64,000 nt of DNA from Propionibacteriaceae bacterium (GCA_009780915.1 WQZD01000014.1:1-64000), one strand, 5' to 3'. Shown: positions 8,876 through 19,400, counted from the stretch's first letter. Program-made: numbers and translations. Notes: a model not told the origin generated them from the letters alone.

Positions 8876-10507
8876 TTAGGGCAGATCCACCAGTTGGATA
8901 GGCAGCCCCTCGCCCAAGTCCAGGACGTCACCGTCGTGGACGACCACCGGTGCCGCGGTCAACACCTGCGGGGGCATCCCTGGTCTGAGAAGCATCGTAC
9001 CATTGTTGCTATCAAGATCAGCGGCGACGACGCGCCCGTTCTGGATACGCACGATGGCATGGCTGCGGGAGATGGAGCGCTCGGGGCTCACGACTCTGAG
9101 CAAGGTGCACGGCTCTCCCGCCACGGGCGCGGGCGAGCGACCGATGATCACAGTTCCAGTGATCTCCACGATCACCTCGCCGACGAGGATCCTCCCGTAC
9201 CCCTCAGGCTCCTCGTCCACCTCCGCGGTCAACGTCGCCTCGATGGACCCACCAGGTTGTGGGTGGATCCGGAGACGCCCCTCTTTGGGGAGGGCCTCAT
9301 CGGCGAGGGCCTCGTCCACAGGTTCCGGTTCCGCGGGATCTGGGGTGGATGAGTGGGGGCTGGCAGCCTCGTCCTCGCTGGGCAGGTGGCGGATAGCCGC
9401 GTTGTCCACCGACAGTTTCATGGTGTGCCCCCACAGGGCGCTGAAAGGATTCGGCTCTGCGGGCTGGACAGGCTCCACGAGAGCAGGGGACGGCACGGTC
9501 GGCGGGGCCGGTTGAGGCACGACAGGTGGCGGCGGGGCGGCAGGTGTGGGCGGCACGGTCGGCGGCGGTACGGCAGGTGTCGGCGGCACGGTCGGCGGCG
9601 GTACGGCAGGTGGCGGCGGTACGGTCGGCATCGGCGGGGATGGCGTCGGCGGCCCTGCGGGAATGGGCGTTGGCTCAGGTGGAGGTACGGCTGGCGCCTC
9701 AGCGGCCGGCGCCGACACCGCCGTCGTGGGTGACTGAAAGCCTGTTCCCCATTGTTGGACGAGCCGCTGGGCCAACTGCTGCGTGTCCAGCGCCGGTTGT
9801 GGAGCGGACATCACCGGTGGCGACGGGGACGGAATCGGCACATCCGGCTCAGCCTCTACGAGTATGGGCACATCGGGTCCAGCATCCACAACCATGGGCG
9901 CCTCGGGCTCAACATCCACCACCACCACCGGCACATCAGGCTCAGCATCCACAACCATGGGTGCCTCCAGTTGTGAATCGACCACCACGGGTCCTGACTC
10001 ACCATCTGTCATGACTGATGTCCCCTGATCGGCCACCGGCTCCCCACCTTCGGCCTGCTCGGGATCCACGAGGAGATCCTGACCATCAGGGGCATCGTCA
10101 ACGGGCTTGGCCCAATGAATGCTTCCGCAATACACGACCCCGCCCACCAGCGGGAAGAACCTCTCACCCTCGCCGATCTGAAACTCCTGCACCCTGATCA
10201 ACTCCCCCGAGCCCGGCTCAGCCACCGTCCCCGACAGTCGCCACTCATCCGTCCCGTCCCAGGCATGGAGCACCTGATCGGCGACCATCACCGTGATGCG
10301 GTCCTCAGCCCACGGGTCCACTTTGACCAGCGCGTAACCACCACCGCCCTGCGTGATCATGTGGGCCGCAAGGTCCTCGAAGCGGTCGCCGCGGGCCAAC
10401 TCCCAGCACTGAAGGACCTGCTCCTCAGTCCAGGTCGGCGCGAACCATGCCAGGATGGACTCGGTCACCACAGCCCACCCCTCTCCTGGCGCCCAGGACA
10501 AGCTCAC
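8876..10507 (-). CDS. Pro-rich cytosolic protein with C-terminal FHA domain
   Basis: The protein has 543 residues. The N-terminal ~150 residues form an unknown domain. Then come an acidic Val/Asp/Pro repeat region (about 165-230) and a long Pro-rich low-complexity linker with an 11-residue repeat (P-A-V-P-P-P-T-V-P-P-T). The C-terminal ~110 residues form an FHA domain (V-I-I-G-R-S, then S-I-S-R-S-H-A, then D-S-N-N-G-T). The start overlaps the stop of the RDD-FHA gene. It probably acts as a scaffold reading phosphothreonine marks set by the kinase at 30385-31902. Confidence 0.75.
   Translation of the reverse strand: MSLSWAPGEGWAVVTESILAWFAPTWTEEQVLQCWELARGDRFEDLAAHMITQGGGGYALVKVDPWAEDRITVMVADQVLHAWDGTDEWRLSGTVAEPGSGELIRVQEFQIGEGERFFPLVGGVVYCGSIHWAKPVDDAPDGQDLLVDPEQAEGGEPVADQGTSVMTDGESGPVVVDSQLEAPMVVDAEPDVPVVVVDVEPEAPMVVDAGPDVPILVEAEPDVPIPSPSPPVMSAPQPALDTQQLAQRLVQQWGTGFQSPTTAVSAPAAEAPAVPPPEPTPIPAGPPTPSPPMPTVPPPPAVPPPTVPPTPAVPPPTVPPTPAAPPPPVVPQPAPPTVPSPALVEPVQPAEPNPFSALWGHTMKLSVDNAAIRHLPSEDEAASPHSSTPDPAEPEPVDEALADEALPKEGRLRIHPQPGGSIEATLTAEVDEEPEGYGRILVGEVIVEITGTVIIGRSPAPVAGEPCTLLRVVSPERSISRSHAIVRIQNGRVVAADLDSNNGTMLLRPGMPPQVLTAAPVVVHDGDVLDLGEGLPIQLVDLP
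9538..9630. repeat. 33-base tandem repeat inside the Pro-rich linker
   Basis: Two nearly identical 33-base units (9538-9570 and 9571-9603) are followed by a partial, diverged third. Each encodes 11 residues, so a change in copy number keeps the frame. The protein linker could therefore vary in length between strains. Confidence 0.75.
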
Positions 10508-11577
10508 CCCCGTACCTCCTCGATCCTCATCACCCGGTCACCCAGGTGGACCCGCCCTCCGGCCTCCACCGCGACCCGCGTGCCCGCGGAGATCGCCTTC
10601 ACATGACCAACTTTGGTCGCGATGGCCGATCCGTTGGTGGAGCCCATGTCTTGGACCCAGACGCCGACGTCTGTCGCGCCGATAGCCGCGTGAGTGCTGG
10701 ACACAGTACGGGACGGATCCTCCACCCGTACCAACTGCGCACCGGGAAACGCGAGCTGTTTGCCTGGATCACGGCCCAGCAATGCCGTGCCATTCAAACG
10801 ATAGGTCTGTCCGGTGTCGAAACGCAACAGCCATGCACGCGTGTCGCTGGCTTGAGCAGGATGCTGCGCCGGCTCGATGTCCACGGGCGAACCGAACCCA
10901 GAATAGACCCCAGGCAAGGGCTGATGGATTCCCGACAGTCGGGGGGTCGCCACCGCTTGAGGCCCACCCACCGGCGATCCACTCGACACCGTCAGAACGG
11001 GGTGGACGGCGACGATACCGGCCTGACTGATCCGCGACGGAGTCAGGTACTCGCGCACCTCGGTCGGCGTGGGGGGGTTCTTCGTCACGTCGCGACCATG
11101 GCGCACGTCGATCACCGCCAGCCCAGACCAGCGATCCTGCCAGGCTCTCCCGAAAGAATCTCGGGCGATGATCGCGAAGAGCAGCGGAACCACACCCCCC
11201 GTCACCAACCCCATGAGCCCCATGAGAATCGCTCGACCGAAACCGGCGATCGTGGGCTTGGCGCCCGTCTCGGCCCGCACTGTGCGCAAACCCAGGATTC
11301 GATCCACGGGATTGCGACCCGCGATGGCCGTCCACACGGCTGCGATCAGCCCGACGATCACGACCGAGGCCACGGCACAGATCCCCAAGATGAGGACCAC
11401 CGTGGCAGTCCACTGACGGACATCCCACCACTCGCCAAGCCACACGACACCCGTCACGATCCCCGAGCTGAACGCGATCCACACCACGCCACTGAGCAGC
11501 ACCCGGGCCACGCGTTTTCCGCGTGAGCTGATACGGGCGCCCAGGAGACCTGGGAAGGACTCCACCACGTCGCTCAT
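10504..11577 (-). CDS. RDD-family membrane protein with C-terminal FHA domain
   Basis: The 357-residue product has an RDD-type membrane domain in its N-terminal half: the R-I-S-S-R-G-K-R start motif, hydrophobic segments near residues 28-52, 60-85 and 125-150, and V-D-R-I-L-G-L-R. A linker and a C-terminal FHA domain follow (L-L-G-R-D-P, then V-S-S-T-H-A-A-I, then G-S-T-N-G-S). The FHA domain would face the cytoplasm. The ATG at 11577 overlaps the stop of the transglutaminase-like gene (ATGA), so I use it rather than the start 45 bases further upstream. It may bring FHA-bound partners to the membrane beside EccC. Confidence 0.8.
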   Translation of the reverse strand: MSDVVESFPGLLGARISSRGKRVARVLLSGVVWIAFSSGIVTGVVWLGEWWDVRQWTATVVLILGICAVASVVIVGLIAAVWTAIAGRNPVDRILGLRTVRAETGAKPTIAGFGRAILMGLMGLVTGGVVPLLFAIIARDSFGRAWQDRWSGLAVIDVRHGRDVTKNPPTPTEVREYLTPSRISQAGIVAVHPVLTVSSGSPVGGPQAVATPRLSGIHQPLPGVYSGFGSPVDIEPAQHPAQASDTRAWLLRFDTGQTYRLNGTALLGRDPGKQLAFPGAQLVRVEDPSRTVSSTHAAIGATDVGVWVQDMGSTNGSAIATKVGHVKAISAGTRVAVEAGGRVHLGDRVMRIEEVRG

Positions 11578-13883
11578 GTGGACCTCCGCACCAAGGATCT
11601 CGGGTTGAGCAGAGCAGCCCACCGCTTCATCCGCCCCACAGATCTCAGCAAGGTCTTCCGCGCCCCACGCACCTCGCGCCAGAACTGCCCCGTCATGCTC
11701 GCGGTGATCTCAGCTGGGCCGAAGATCGCCACATCGGCGTGATGGGCCACGTCGGCCAACTCTCCACGACCGATGGCCAGGGTCTGCTCATGACGCGTGC
11801 CTCGGGGAACCGTGTACCCCATGTCGCGGGCGAGGTCCATGAGTTCCTCCCATCCTCCCGCGACACGGCTGGACAGGACGCCTCGTTTCGAGCGCCGACC
11901 CCGGCGACCAGCTTTGAGCCCCAGCAAGCCCACCACGACCAGGATGATCAGGCCCACCGGCGGACCCACCCACGGCAAGAGTCGAAGCGCGATCGTGAGA
12001 ATGCGCATGAGCCAGGAATCCGAGTGGCTGATCACGACCGCGTACTCCCCGGCGGTGAATTGGGGATCGAAAGCGATGGGCGCTTCGACCGGGTTGGGCG
12101 GAGGCACATCCAACGCGTTCTTGTCCGGAACCTCCTGGGGAGGCATCTCCTGCGGGGCCTTGTCACGATCAGGGATGAACGCGGAGGGCAGGATGGGATG
12201 CCACCTCCCGTCGTTGGTGAGCACCTCGATCCACGCTGTGACATCCTTTCCCTGGATGGTGCCGCCCTCGGGGACCTGGGCGCCCATGACGACGCGCGCC
12301 GGGTAGCCGATGGAGTTGGCGATCAGCGCGAAGGCGGCGGCGTACTGCTCGTCACTGCCCACAGGATAGGTCTCACCATCCAAGAAGATCGATAGTCGAG
12401 CCTGTTCTTGGCCGGGGCGATAGATCTCTTGCCCAGGGCCGGTGCCATCCGACCAGTATCCCTTGTCATGGAGGTATGCGGCTGCGGCGACCAACTGGCC
12501 CCACGCGTCTTGATCAGCGGGCACGACCTTGGAGATCCCCCCAGCCAGGAAAGACCATCCGCTCGACGAGATGAGCGGAGACCCCCCGGGTTGGACGGCG
12601 TCCCCGGTCAAATCCAGGGGATCGATCACCACGGCTGACTCATCCACCACATCCTCGGCACGTAAGACATCGGGCGCGAGGACCTGGGAGGTGGAACGGT
12701 TGAACAACTGCGACGCGATATGCGAGCGGGCATGGGCGCCGAGGAAGTCCACGGAGGTGAGGCTTCCGATGCTCGGAACCCACATCTGAAGATTGGGGAT
12801 TTCCGCGTACGATGCGCCAATCGTGATGGTCGCCTGGGTCCGCTCGCCGATCACAGGATCAGTGATCTGAGAGCCGATCCGTTGGAATCCCGTGGAGGTC
12901 GGTCCCGCTCCCCCGCCGGTGGCGCTCCAGGTGATGCCGTTGTAGGAATCCATCACCGCGAACCTCACCCAGGTCCCCTTCGGGGCGCCCTCCACACTGA
13001 GCAGATCCTGATCGTAGAAGTAATGATCGGGGTCCTGTTCAGCCAAGGTTTCCGAGGAGAACTTGCGGAAGGCCGCCAAGGGACTGCCGAGGGAGGGCAG
13101 TTGGACGGGCGGCTGGATATACGTCCGCGCCACGATCCGCGACTGCGGATCCATGCCAGGAAGGTGAGGTCCGGCCACGAAGCCGACGGCCAGTGCGATC
13201 ACGAGCATGCCCGCTCCGATGGCGCCACGGAAGACATTGCGGGTCTGCGCCTTGACCGTGGAGAGGCGGCGTGGAGCGCGGATCGCCAGCCAGGAGAACC
13301 CGACCAGAGCGTACCCCAGACCGATCACCGCGGGGAGGGTGGGTTCCTGGGTTCCCAAGACGATGCCGGCCACCACCAAGATCGTCGGCAAGACCATGGC
13401 TGGCCAGGCCACTCGAGTTCGGCGCGCGACAGCGAAGCCGCAGGTGGCGACCTCGACAGCCATGAGGTACGGAAGAACGATGGACGCGTGTTGATCAGGA
13501 AGGGGTGCGGCCACGGTGAGCATGTCCTTCCACCCGTGGATGGCCACATTGGCCACGGTGAGGGGCTCAGGGCCGAGGGTGGCCATCCCACCCACCATGT
13601 AGACCACGACCGACATGGCCACCACGATCAGCCAGTGCCACCGCAGCACGTTCGCCAGATGAGTCAGGACGATCCCCAGCACGGAACCCAGTGCGCACAC
13701 CGCCAAGAACGCAGGCGACGAGAAGGTTGTCGTGAAACCCCAGAGCCCCAGGAAGATCAAGACCAGCAGGAATCCCGCGTCGAGGACGTCTTGCCCGGAG
13801 GGGCGCAGAGGCACCAAACGGGACCTCATGGTCCGCGTGGGGCCCGTGGTGGAGGAAACCAGGCTCGGATCGACGGCTCTCAT
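11574..13883 (-). CDS. Transglutaminase-like multi-pass membrane protein, catalytic triad missing
   Basis: This 769-residue protein follows the TgpA/DUF3488-DUF4129 plan: about seven N-terminal membrane helices, a large external domain with a transglutaminase-like fold, one more helix near 640, and a cytosolic tail. It is the 'tgm' member of the bifidobacterial PFNA cluster. The core fold is clear (G-S-D-E-Q-Y-A, then G-Y-P-A-R-V-V-M-G, then T-A-W-I-E-V, then W-H-P-I-L-P). However, the family's Cys, His and Asp positions are occupied by Asp, Thr and Leu. It is therefore probably a binding or scaffold protein, not an enzyme. It overlaps both neighbours by four bases. Confidence 0.85.
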   Translation of the reverse strand: MRAVDPSLVSSTTGPTRTMRSRLVPLRPSGQDVLDAGFLLVLIFLGLWGFTTTFSSPAFLAVCALGSVLGIVLTHLANVLRWHWLIVVAMSVVVYMVGGMATLGPEPLTVANVAIHGWKDMLTVAAPLPDQHASIVLPYLMAVEVATCGFAVARRTRVAWPAMVLPTILVVAGIVLGTQEPTLPAVIGLGYALVGFSWLAIRAPRRLSTVKAQTRNVFRGAIGAGMLVIALAVGFVAGPHLPGMDPQSRIVARTYIQPPVQLPSLGSPLAAFRKFSSETLAEQDPDHYFYDQDLLSVEGAPKGTWVRFAVMDSYNGITWSATGGGAGPTSTGFQRIGSQITDPVIGERTQATITIGASYAEIPNLQMWVPSIGSLTSVDFLGAHARSHIASQLFNRSTSQVLAPDVLRAEDVVDESAVVIDPLDLTGDAVQPGGSPLISSSGWSFLAGGISKVVPADQDAWGQLVAAAAYLHDKGYWSDGTGPGQEIYRPGQEQARLSIFLDGETYPVGSDEQYAAAFALIANSIGYPARVVMGAQVPEGGTIQGKDVTAWIEVLTNDGRWHPILPSAFIPDRDKAPQEMPPQEVPDKNALDVPPPNPVEAPIAFDPQFTAGEYAVVISHSDSWLMRILTIALRLLPWVGPPVGLIILVVVGLLGLKAGRRGRRSKRGVLSSRVAGGWEELMDLARDMGYTVPRGTRHEQTLAIGRGELADVAHHADVAIFGPAEITASMTGQFWREVRGARKTLLRSVGRMKRWAALLNPRSLVRRST

Positions 13884-15253
13884 GACGTCACCCCTGCGGC
13901 GAGGATCTGCGGAAGGTCATCGAGCGCTCCGACCGTGATGATGTCCACCCCCCCGGCCTCGTGAAGGTCCATGGGCGCCCCCGGCTCGACGCGTAGAACA
14001 TACGTCGCCACCTCGGGCGGAAGGATGGCGGCGGTGTGAAGGAAGGTCTGAATCTCCGTCAGACACCCCGAGCAAATCACGACCGTCGACACATCCGCGG
14101 CGACGTGCATCAACTGGCCGGCCGCTTCATCCAAGCGATAGTCAGCCATCTCAGCACGGGAGAAGGTGTCCAAAGCGATCTGTCGCGGAGGCCGCACGGC
14201 GGCATGGAGCCCGCAGACGATGGTCACGTCCAGTTCGTCCATCAGAGCCCGCACGGCCACGGAGGCGCCCATCGAGATGGCGAGCTCGAACTCGCCGGGC
14301 GTGGCATAGTCGTCCGAGTTGACATCCACCAGCACAGCGATGTGCGAACGACGGGTGTCCAGGAATTGGCGCACAAGGAAACTATCCATACCGCTGGCCG
14401 CGGTGTGTTTCGCGGACGAGCGCCAGTGGATGTGACGCAAGTCATCGCCGGGGGCGTACGGCCGCAGGGCGTGGAACGCGAGATCAGACGCCGACACGTC
14501 GTTGGTGGCCTGGCCTTCGAGGTCTCTCAGCAGACCCGAGCCCAGGGAGTCCAGGGGCACAGTACGAGGATGAATGAACATGTCGACTGGATCGGTCCAG
14601 GCGACTCGACGCTGGAAGATCGAGAAAGGATCCCCCCGAAGACTGGTCACCGGGCCCACCGTGATCACCCCGCGTTGAGAAGCAGGAATCAAGGTCATCT
14701 GCTCTTCGCCGTGACCGGGAGCCAAGGCTGACAAGGTATAACGAGCCACCGCCTGACCCACAGGCATGGCCATGGCCAAGGCCAGCAACCGAGACTTCCC
14801 CTGGTTGGTGACCCCCAGCCGCGCGATGGACGTGTCCCCCACCGTGAGACGCTGCGGGTCGAGGTTGAGCTCGACTTTCAGGTTGACTCGGCCCAGGCTG
14901 AGCAGCGCGCCCACGACCACGAGGACGGCGAGTGTGACGGTGACGTACCCGAACTCCAACCAATGCAGCCTGGTGGCCATCACCCACGACGCCAGGATGA
15001 GGACGATCAACGCCCAACCGAGCCCGGTCACGATCGACAAGACAGATCTGACCCGACTCCAGATCGGTTGGATCCGTGCGCGGAGCTCGGTTCCGAGAGC
15101 CCACTTCGGGGCCCGGATCTTCGGGCGCTTGGCGCGGGGCTTGGTCGGCTCGGGCGTCGCCGGGACGCTCACCAGAGGTCTGATCTGGGTGGCGTACAAC
15201 ACCGCGGGCCCGTCGACCCGAGTCGGCCGTTGGATAGTCTGATGGTCCGACAT
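13880..15253 (-). CDS. DUF58 domain protein
   Basis: The 457-residue product has two membrane helices near residues 75-125 and then a long domain with the DUF58 core, including P-Y-A-P-G-D-D-L-R-H-I-H-W near residue 264 and a VWA-like stretch (H-I-A-V-L-V-D-V-N). DUF58 proteins are nearly always encoded next to MoxR ATPases and transglutaminase-like proteins, as here, and are thought to be remodelled by the ATPase. It starts three bases after moxR, with AGGTGAG as ribosome site, and its end overlaps the next gene by four bases. Confidence 0.88.
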   Translation of the reverse strand: MSDHQTIQRPTRVDGPAVLYATQIRPLVSVPATPEPTKPRAKRPKIRAPKWALGTELRARIQPIWSRVRSVLSIVTGLGWALIVLILASWVMATRLHWLEFGYVTVTLAVLVVVGALLSLGRVNLKVELNLDPQRLTVGDTSIARLGVTNQGKSRLLALAMAMPVGQAVARYTLSALAPGHGEEQMTLIPASQRGVITVGPVTSLRGDPFSIFQRRVAWTDPVDMFIHPRTVPLDSLGSGLLRDLEGQATNDVSASDLAFHALRPYAPGDDLRHIHWRSSAKHTAASGMDSFLVRQFLDTRRSHIAVLVDVNSDDYATPGEFELAISMGASVAVRALMDELDVTIVCGLHAAVRPPRQIALDTFSRAEMADYRLDEAAGQLMHVAADVSTVVICSGCLTEIQTFLHTAAILPPEVATYVLRVEPGAPMDLHEAGGVDIITVGALDDLPQILAAGVTS

Positions 15254-15256
15254 CGC

Positions 15257-16228
15257 TCACCTGCGCAGACGGTCTGTCGGCGGGGGCACGAGGGTCAGCA
15301 GATCGTCGATCACGCGCTCCACGGTGACCCCTGAGAACTGAGCCGCCGCGTTGAGGATGATGCGATGGCTCATGATCGGGACGGCGAGATCCTTGATGTC
15401 GTCGACGAGGACGTACTCTCGGCCTTGGGACACCGCCCACGTCTTGGCCGCCCGGGTGTACGCCAGACAGGCACGCATCGACAGGCCCAGGCGTACATGT
15501 GGGCTGCGCCTCGACTCGATGGCCAACTGGGCGACATAATCCAGGACCGAGGAGTCCACGTGGATCTCGTTGGCGAAGGACGACATTTGGGCGACCGCCT
15601 GGGCCGAGATGATCGGACCGACGAGCGCCGCGCGGTCGCGGTTGCCAGCCTGGGCCATGAGCTCCACGGTGACGGCCTGGTCGGGGTAGCCGATGGCGGC
15701 CTTCATCAAGAAACGGTCCAACTGGGCTTCGGGGAGCCGATAGGTTCCAGCCTGCTCGATGGGGTTCTGCGTGGCGATGACCATGAACGGGCGCCCCACC
15801 GGATGGGAGACCCCATCGACGGTGACCTTCGACTCCTCCATGACTTCCAGGAGGGCCGACTGGGTCTTGGGACTGGCCCGGTTGATCTCGTCGGCGAGCA
15901 CGATGGTGGCGAAGATGGGTCCCTCATGGAACTCGAACTTGCGTTGCTGCTGATCGTAGATGGTGACCCCGTACACGTCCGAGGGCAGAAGATCCGGGGT
16001 GAACTGGATCCGGGAATGGGTGCCCTGGACGGTGTTGGCCAGGGACTTCGCGAGAACTGTCTTGCCGGTACCAGGGTTGTCCTCGATGAGCAGATGCCCC
16101 TCGCAGAGCAAGCAGGTCAACGCGAGGCGGATCATCTCGGTCTTGCCTCGGATGGCGAGCTCCACATTCGAGACCAACTGGTCGAATGTGGTCGCAAACC
16201 AAGTTGCTTGCTCTTTGCTGATGGACAT
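15257..16228 (-). CDS. MoxR family AAA+ ATPase
   Basis: This is a chaperone-like AAA+ ATPase of the MoxR/RavA class. It has Walker A E-D-N-P-G-T-G-K-T, Walker B L-A-D-E-I-N-R-A, sensor 1 V-I-A-T-Q-N-P-I-E, and an arginine finger region after L-P-E-A-Q-L-D-R-F. At 323 residues it has the normal length. The ATG at 16228 has AAGGAG seven bases upstream; a longer form from 16282 has no such site. The gene has its own ~230-base leader region carrying a promoter and an inverted repeat. It probably remodels the DUF58 protein encoded next. Confidence 0.93.
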   Translation of the reverse strand: MSISKEQATWFATTFDQLVSNVELAIRGKTEMIRLALTCLLCEGHLLIEDNPGTGKTVLAKSLANTVQGTHSRIQFTPDLLPSDVYGVTIYDQQQRKFEFHEGPIFATIVLADEINRASPKTQSALLEVMEESKVTVDGVSHPVGRPFMVIATQNPIEQAGTYRLPEAQLDRFLMKAAIGYPDQAVTVELMAQAGNRDRAALVGPIISAQAVAQMSSFANEIHVDSSVLDYVAQLAIESRRSPHVRLGLSMRACLAYTRAAKTWAVSQGREYVLVDDIKDLAVPIMSHRIILNAAAQFSGVTVERVIDDLLTLVPPPTDRLRR

Positions 16229-16260
16229 GGTCGTTCTCCTTCTTTGCGCCGGGCCCAGAT

Positions 16261-16316
16261 GCGGTGAGAACCGTGGATACACTGAGCTCCCTCCCAGCTC
16301 CTCACAGTCTCACCGC
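16261..16316. repeat. 9-bp inverted repeat in the moxR leader
   Basis: GCGGTGAGA (16261-16269) and TCTCACCGC (16308-16316) are perfect complements. The inner region can form a smaller GAGCT/AGCTC hairpin. The repeat lies in the predicted transcribed leader between the promoter near 16330 and the moxR start. It could act as a regulatory RNA structure. Confidence 0.5.
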
Positions 16317-16329
16317 CTGTTCCCCTCCT

Positions 16330-16381
16330 ATGGATCAGGCTATGACAAACTCTCCCACACCACGATGGGATTCAGGTCCCA
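16330..16381 (-). promoter_or_regulatory. moxR promoter with TGGGA-N6-TCCCA box
   Basis: On the minus strand the palindrome (16381-16366, spacer CCTGAA) abuts a -35-like TCGTGG (16365-16360). A 17-base spacer and the -10-like TAGCCT (16342-16337) follow. The layout is the same as before esx and both FN3 genes. Confidence 0.55.
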
Positions 16382-16424
16382 CGTCACAGTACGGACTCGT
16401 TGGGTGGACACACGCCCGACACAT

Positions 16425-16441
16425 GGTCGGGATTCGCCGTT
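16425..16441 (-). terminator. Weak hairpin after the first FN3 gene
   Basis: CCCGAC and GTCGGG form a 6-bp stem with a 5-base loop, about 20 bases after the stop. No T run follows, so this is only a candidate terminator. Confidence 0.3.
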
Positions 16442-16461
16442 GGCGCCATGTGAATCACGGT

Positions 16462-19400
16462 CTACTTCTGGTAGCAGGTGTACCCCAGCGCATCGAAGGA
16501 CTGGGCTTGGGTCCAATCTGCAGAAGGAGGCGGGTCTCCGCTCGGGGCATGGAGCCAGAACGCGGAGGTGCCGGTCCCTGACGCATTGCCATCGGAGTCC
16601 GTCGTCATGGTGTACCACCCAGCACTACTGTTCCCGCATCCCACTTGATTATTGGGGTAGAACCCTCGGAGCTCGATGTGGGTCGAGTACCAGTCCCCCG
16701 ATGTCGCACTTGACTGGAGCAGGGATCCTGCGCTGATCTTGAACGTCGGCGTGGGACCCGAGTTGACCGTCAACACCTGCTTCACCTCTGCGGTGGCAGG
16801 TTGTGACGTGCCGTTGCTGTAGGCGGTCAGGAAGACCCGGATCTCGACATCGACCCCCTGTGGAACGTAGCACACCATCCGTGTGAACCGGGGCGTGGTG
16901 TCGACCTGAGGATCGAAAGAATAGTAGCACGTTCCTGGTGACGCGCCCATGGTGAGTTGGGCGTAGTTGCCATGGGGGTCGCCCTGGGCGTCCACGATCA
17001 TCATCCCCCCAGAGTTCGCTTGGATCGTTATCGGATCCAGTGTCATAGGAGCGTCAGCTCCGCGTCCCGTGGCGGACTTAGACACGTTCGCACGAGCGAA
17101 GGAACTATCGTCGCTCATGGTTGCCGTGAATGTCCCATAAACACGGTACCCCACATCGCATGTGATGGTCGAGGTGATCGTCCCGCTGCCTTTGCCCGTG
17201 GATTCTCCCGTGCAGGTCGCGTTGCCCCACACAGCGACCGTCAGGATCGCAGGGATCCCGTGCGCGTTGCCGACGGCTGTCGCGGTCAGCTTGCTGCCGT
17301 CAGCCGTCACGGCGAGCGACACAATCTCCATCGCCGGTGGAGGTCCCACGACGCCATCCTTCGAGGTGGACAACGAGGGTCGAGAAGTGGTCGTCGAGGT
17401 CACGGTGGCGGAGAACGTCCGGGATTGCTTCCATTCCACGGTGATCGAGCAGGTGATGGTGAGAGCAGCCGCACCCGACGTCGACTTGTCACACCCGGTC
17501 TCTGTTCCTGAGTTAGTGATCTTCAACGTGGCCTGGGCGCCGTTCGCGTTCGCGGTGGCCACCACATTCATGTGGTTGTCTTCCACAGTGACGGTCAAAG
17601 ACAGGTCTTTCATGTCGCCGTAGGGCGTGACGGACACGGGCGAGGACGCAGGTCCACACACAGGCCCATCAGCGGTGGTGTAACACACCTTCGTGGTCAC
17701 GCTCGCTGTCGTGCCGTTTCCGCTGGGGCTGGGGCCTGTCCACTCGAAATTCGCGTCATACACGGGCAGGGACTTCACCATGGCGCCATCCACCCAGATC
17801 TCGACATAGCTGGTCTGAGCGGGACCGCGCGACGCGGGAGCCTTCCCCTTCACGTGGATGATCGAGTCGTCACCGGTGGGCTCCGCGGCCAGCGAGGATA
17901 TCTGTGGGGGCACTCCATGGGCGATCCACGACACGGTCGCCGAGGTCGGATACTGCTCGGGTTTGTTCGTGGCGATCACCTGGAACTGATGACGATCACC
18001 ATTGAACGCGATGCTGTCTTGTTGACAGTGGGTGGCGGTGATTCCTTGACACGCCGGAATCGGGGTGTCGTTGTCGGACACCCAATACCGCACCGGACCC
18101 TCACCATTGGCGGAATCCAGGGACCATGACACCGTCACCACAGGGATGCTCCCCTCGGACGCGGTCGGTTTGTCGACCGTCAACCCCACGGGAGCTCCCG
18201 AGGGCCAGCCCTGGGTCGTGGTCGGACTCTTCGAGCGCCCCTGGGCGTTGACTGCCCATATCGTGAACGAGGTCTGCTCGTTCGTCAGTCCTGTCAGCGT
18301 GATCGAGGTCCCGGTGATCCCCTCCTTGGACCCCCCCGGCCAACTGATCATGTACGTCAACCCCGACACCGAGCACCCGCACGTGGAACTGGTCATCGCA
18401 TCCCACGTCAACGTGATCGCCCGGTCCTTCGGATCGCTCGCATGGAACCCCGTCACCGGAGTGGGGGTCGTGTCTGTGGCCACCGACCCCGACCATTCGC
18501 TCCACGGACCTGGACCCACGGAGTTCACCGCGCGCACATGGAAACGGTACGTCGAGGACACCGCCAGCGGCTGGGCCAGGCATGAGGTGGCCGCGCAGGT
18601 CCACTGGGCCCCCTGCTCATCCGCCATGACATACGTCTCAATCCTGGCCCCATTCGCATTCGGGGCCGTCCACGACACACGGATCGACCCCGCCTGGGCG
18701 TTGCTCCCCGTCACCAGGCCCGACGGGGCGTCCGGGACATCGACCACCGTGACCGTCAATGTGGTCCCCACCTGCCGGCCGGTCGCCGTCGCGTCCGCCA
18801 CATCGGACACCACGAGGGCGTACGTCAACACTCCATGGAAACCCGACGGCGGGGTCACCGTCCATGTCGGGGAACCGGCGCCTGACGCCTGGGCGTCCTG
18901 GGACGTCCCTGGACGCGGCTCGATCGACACGATCGTGTCGTGTCGGCCATTGGCCAGTGTCGAACTCAACGCGATCGTGCCGGTCGCCGGCTTGCCCGCC
19001 GAGGTCGTCGCGACGATCGGGGCGATCGTGGGCTTCATCGCGTCACGCACCACCACATTCACGGTGGCTGGGGCGGCCACCGTCCCCTCGATGCTCACGG
19101 TCAGCGCACCCGTGTCCTGGGCGTGGGCCGTCCCCAGCGCCGACAACTGCATCGCGCGATGATCGGGAGTCATCGCCACGGACACATCCTTGGGTTGAGA
19201 GGCCCACGCCACCGCGTACGTCAGCGATGAGGAGTCCAGCGTGTCGGGGACCCACACGTGGCACAAACTGGTCAGATCCACCACGCTGGCCGTCGTCCCC
19301 ACTTGCACCACTTGGGCCGCGTCGGGGCAGTACAACACCGGGGTCGCGGGACCCACCTGCACAGGAATCGACACCACCGCCCGTCGACCATTCGGATCGG

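Noticed and set aside
12720..13964. A 414-codon open frame on the plus strand
   Set aside because: It lies wholly antisense to the transglutaminase-like gene and has shadow composition.
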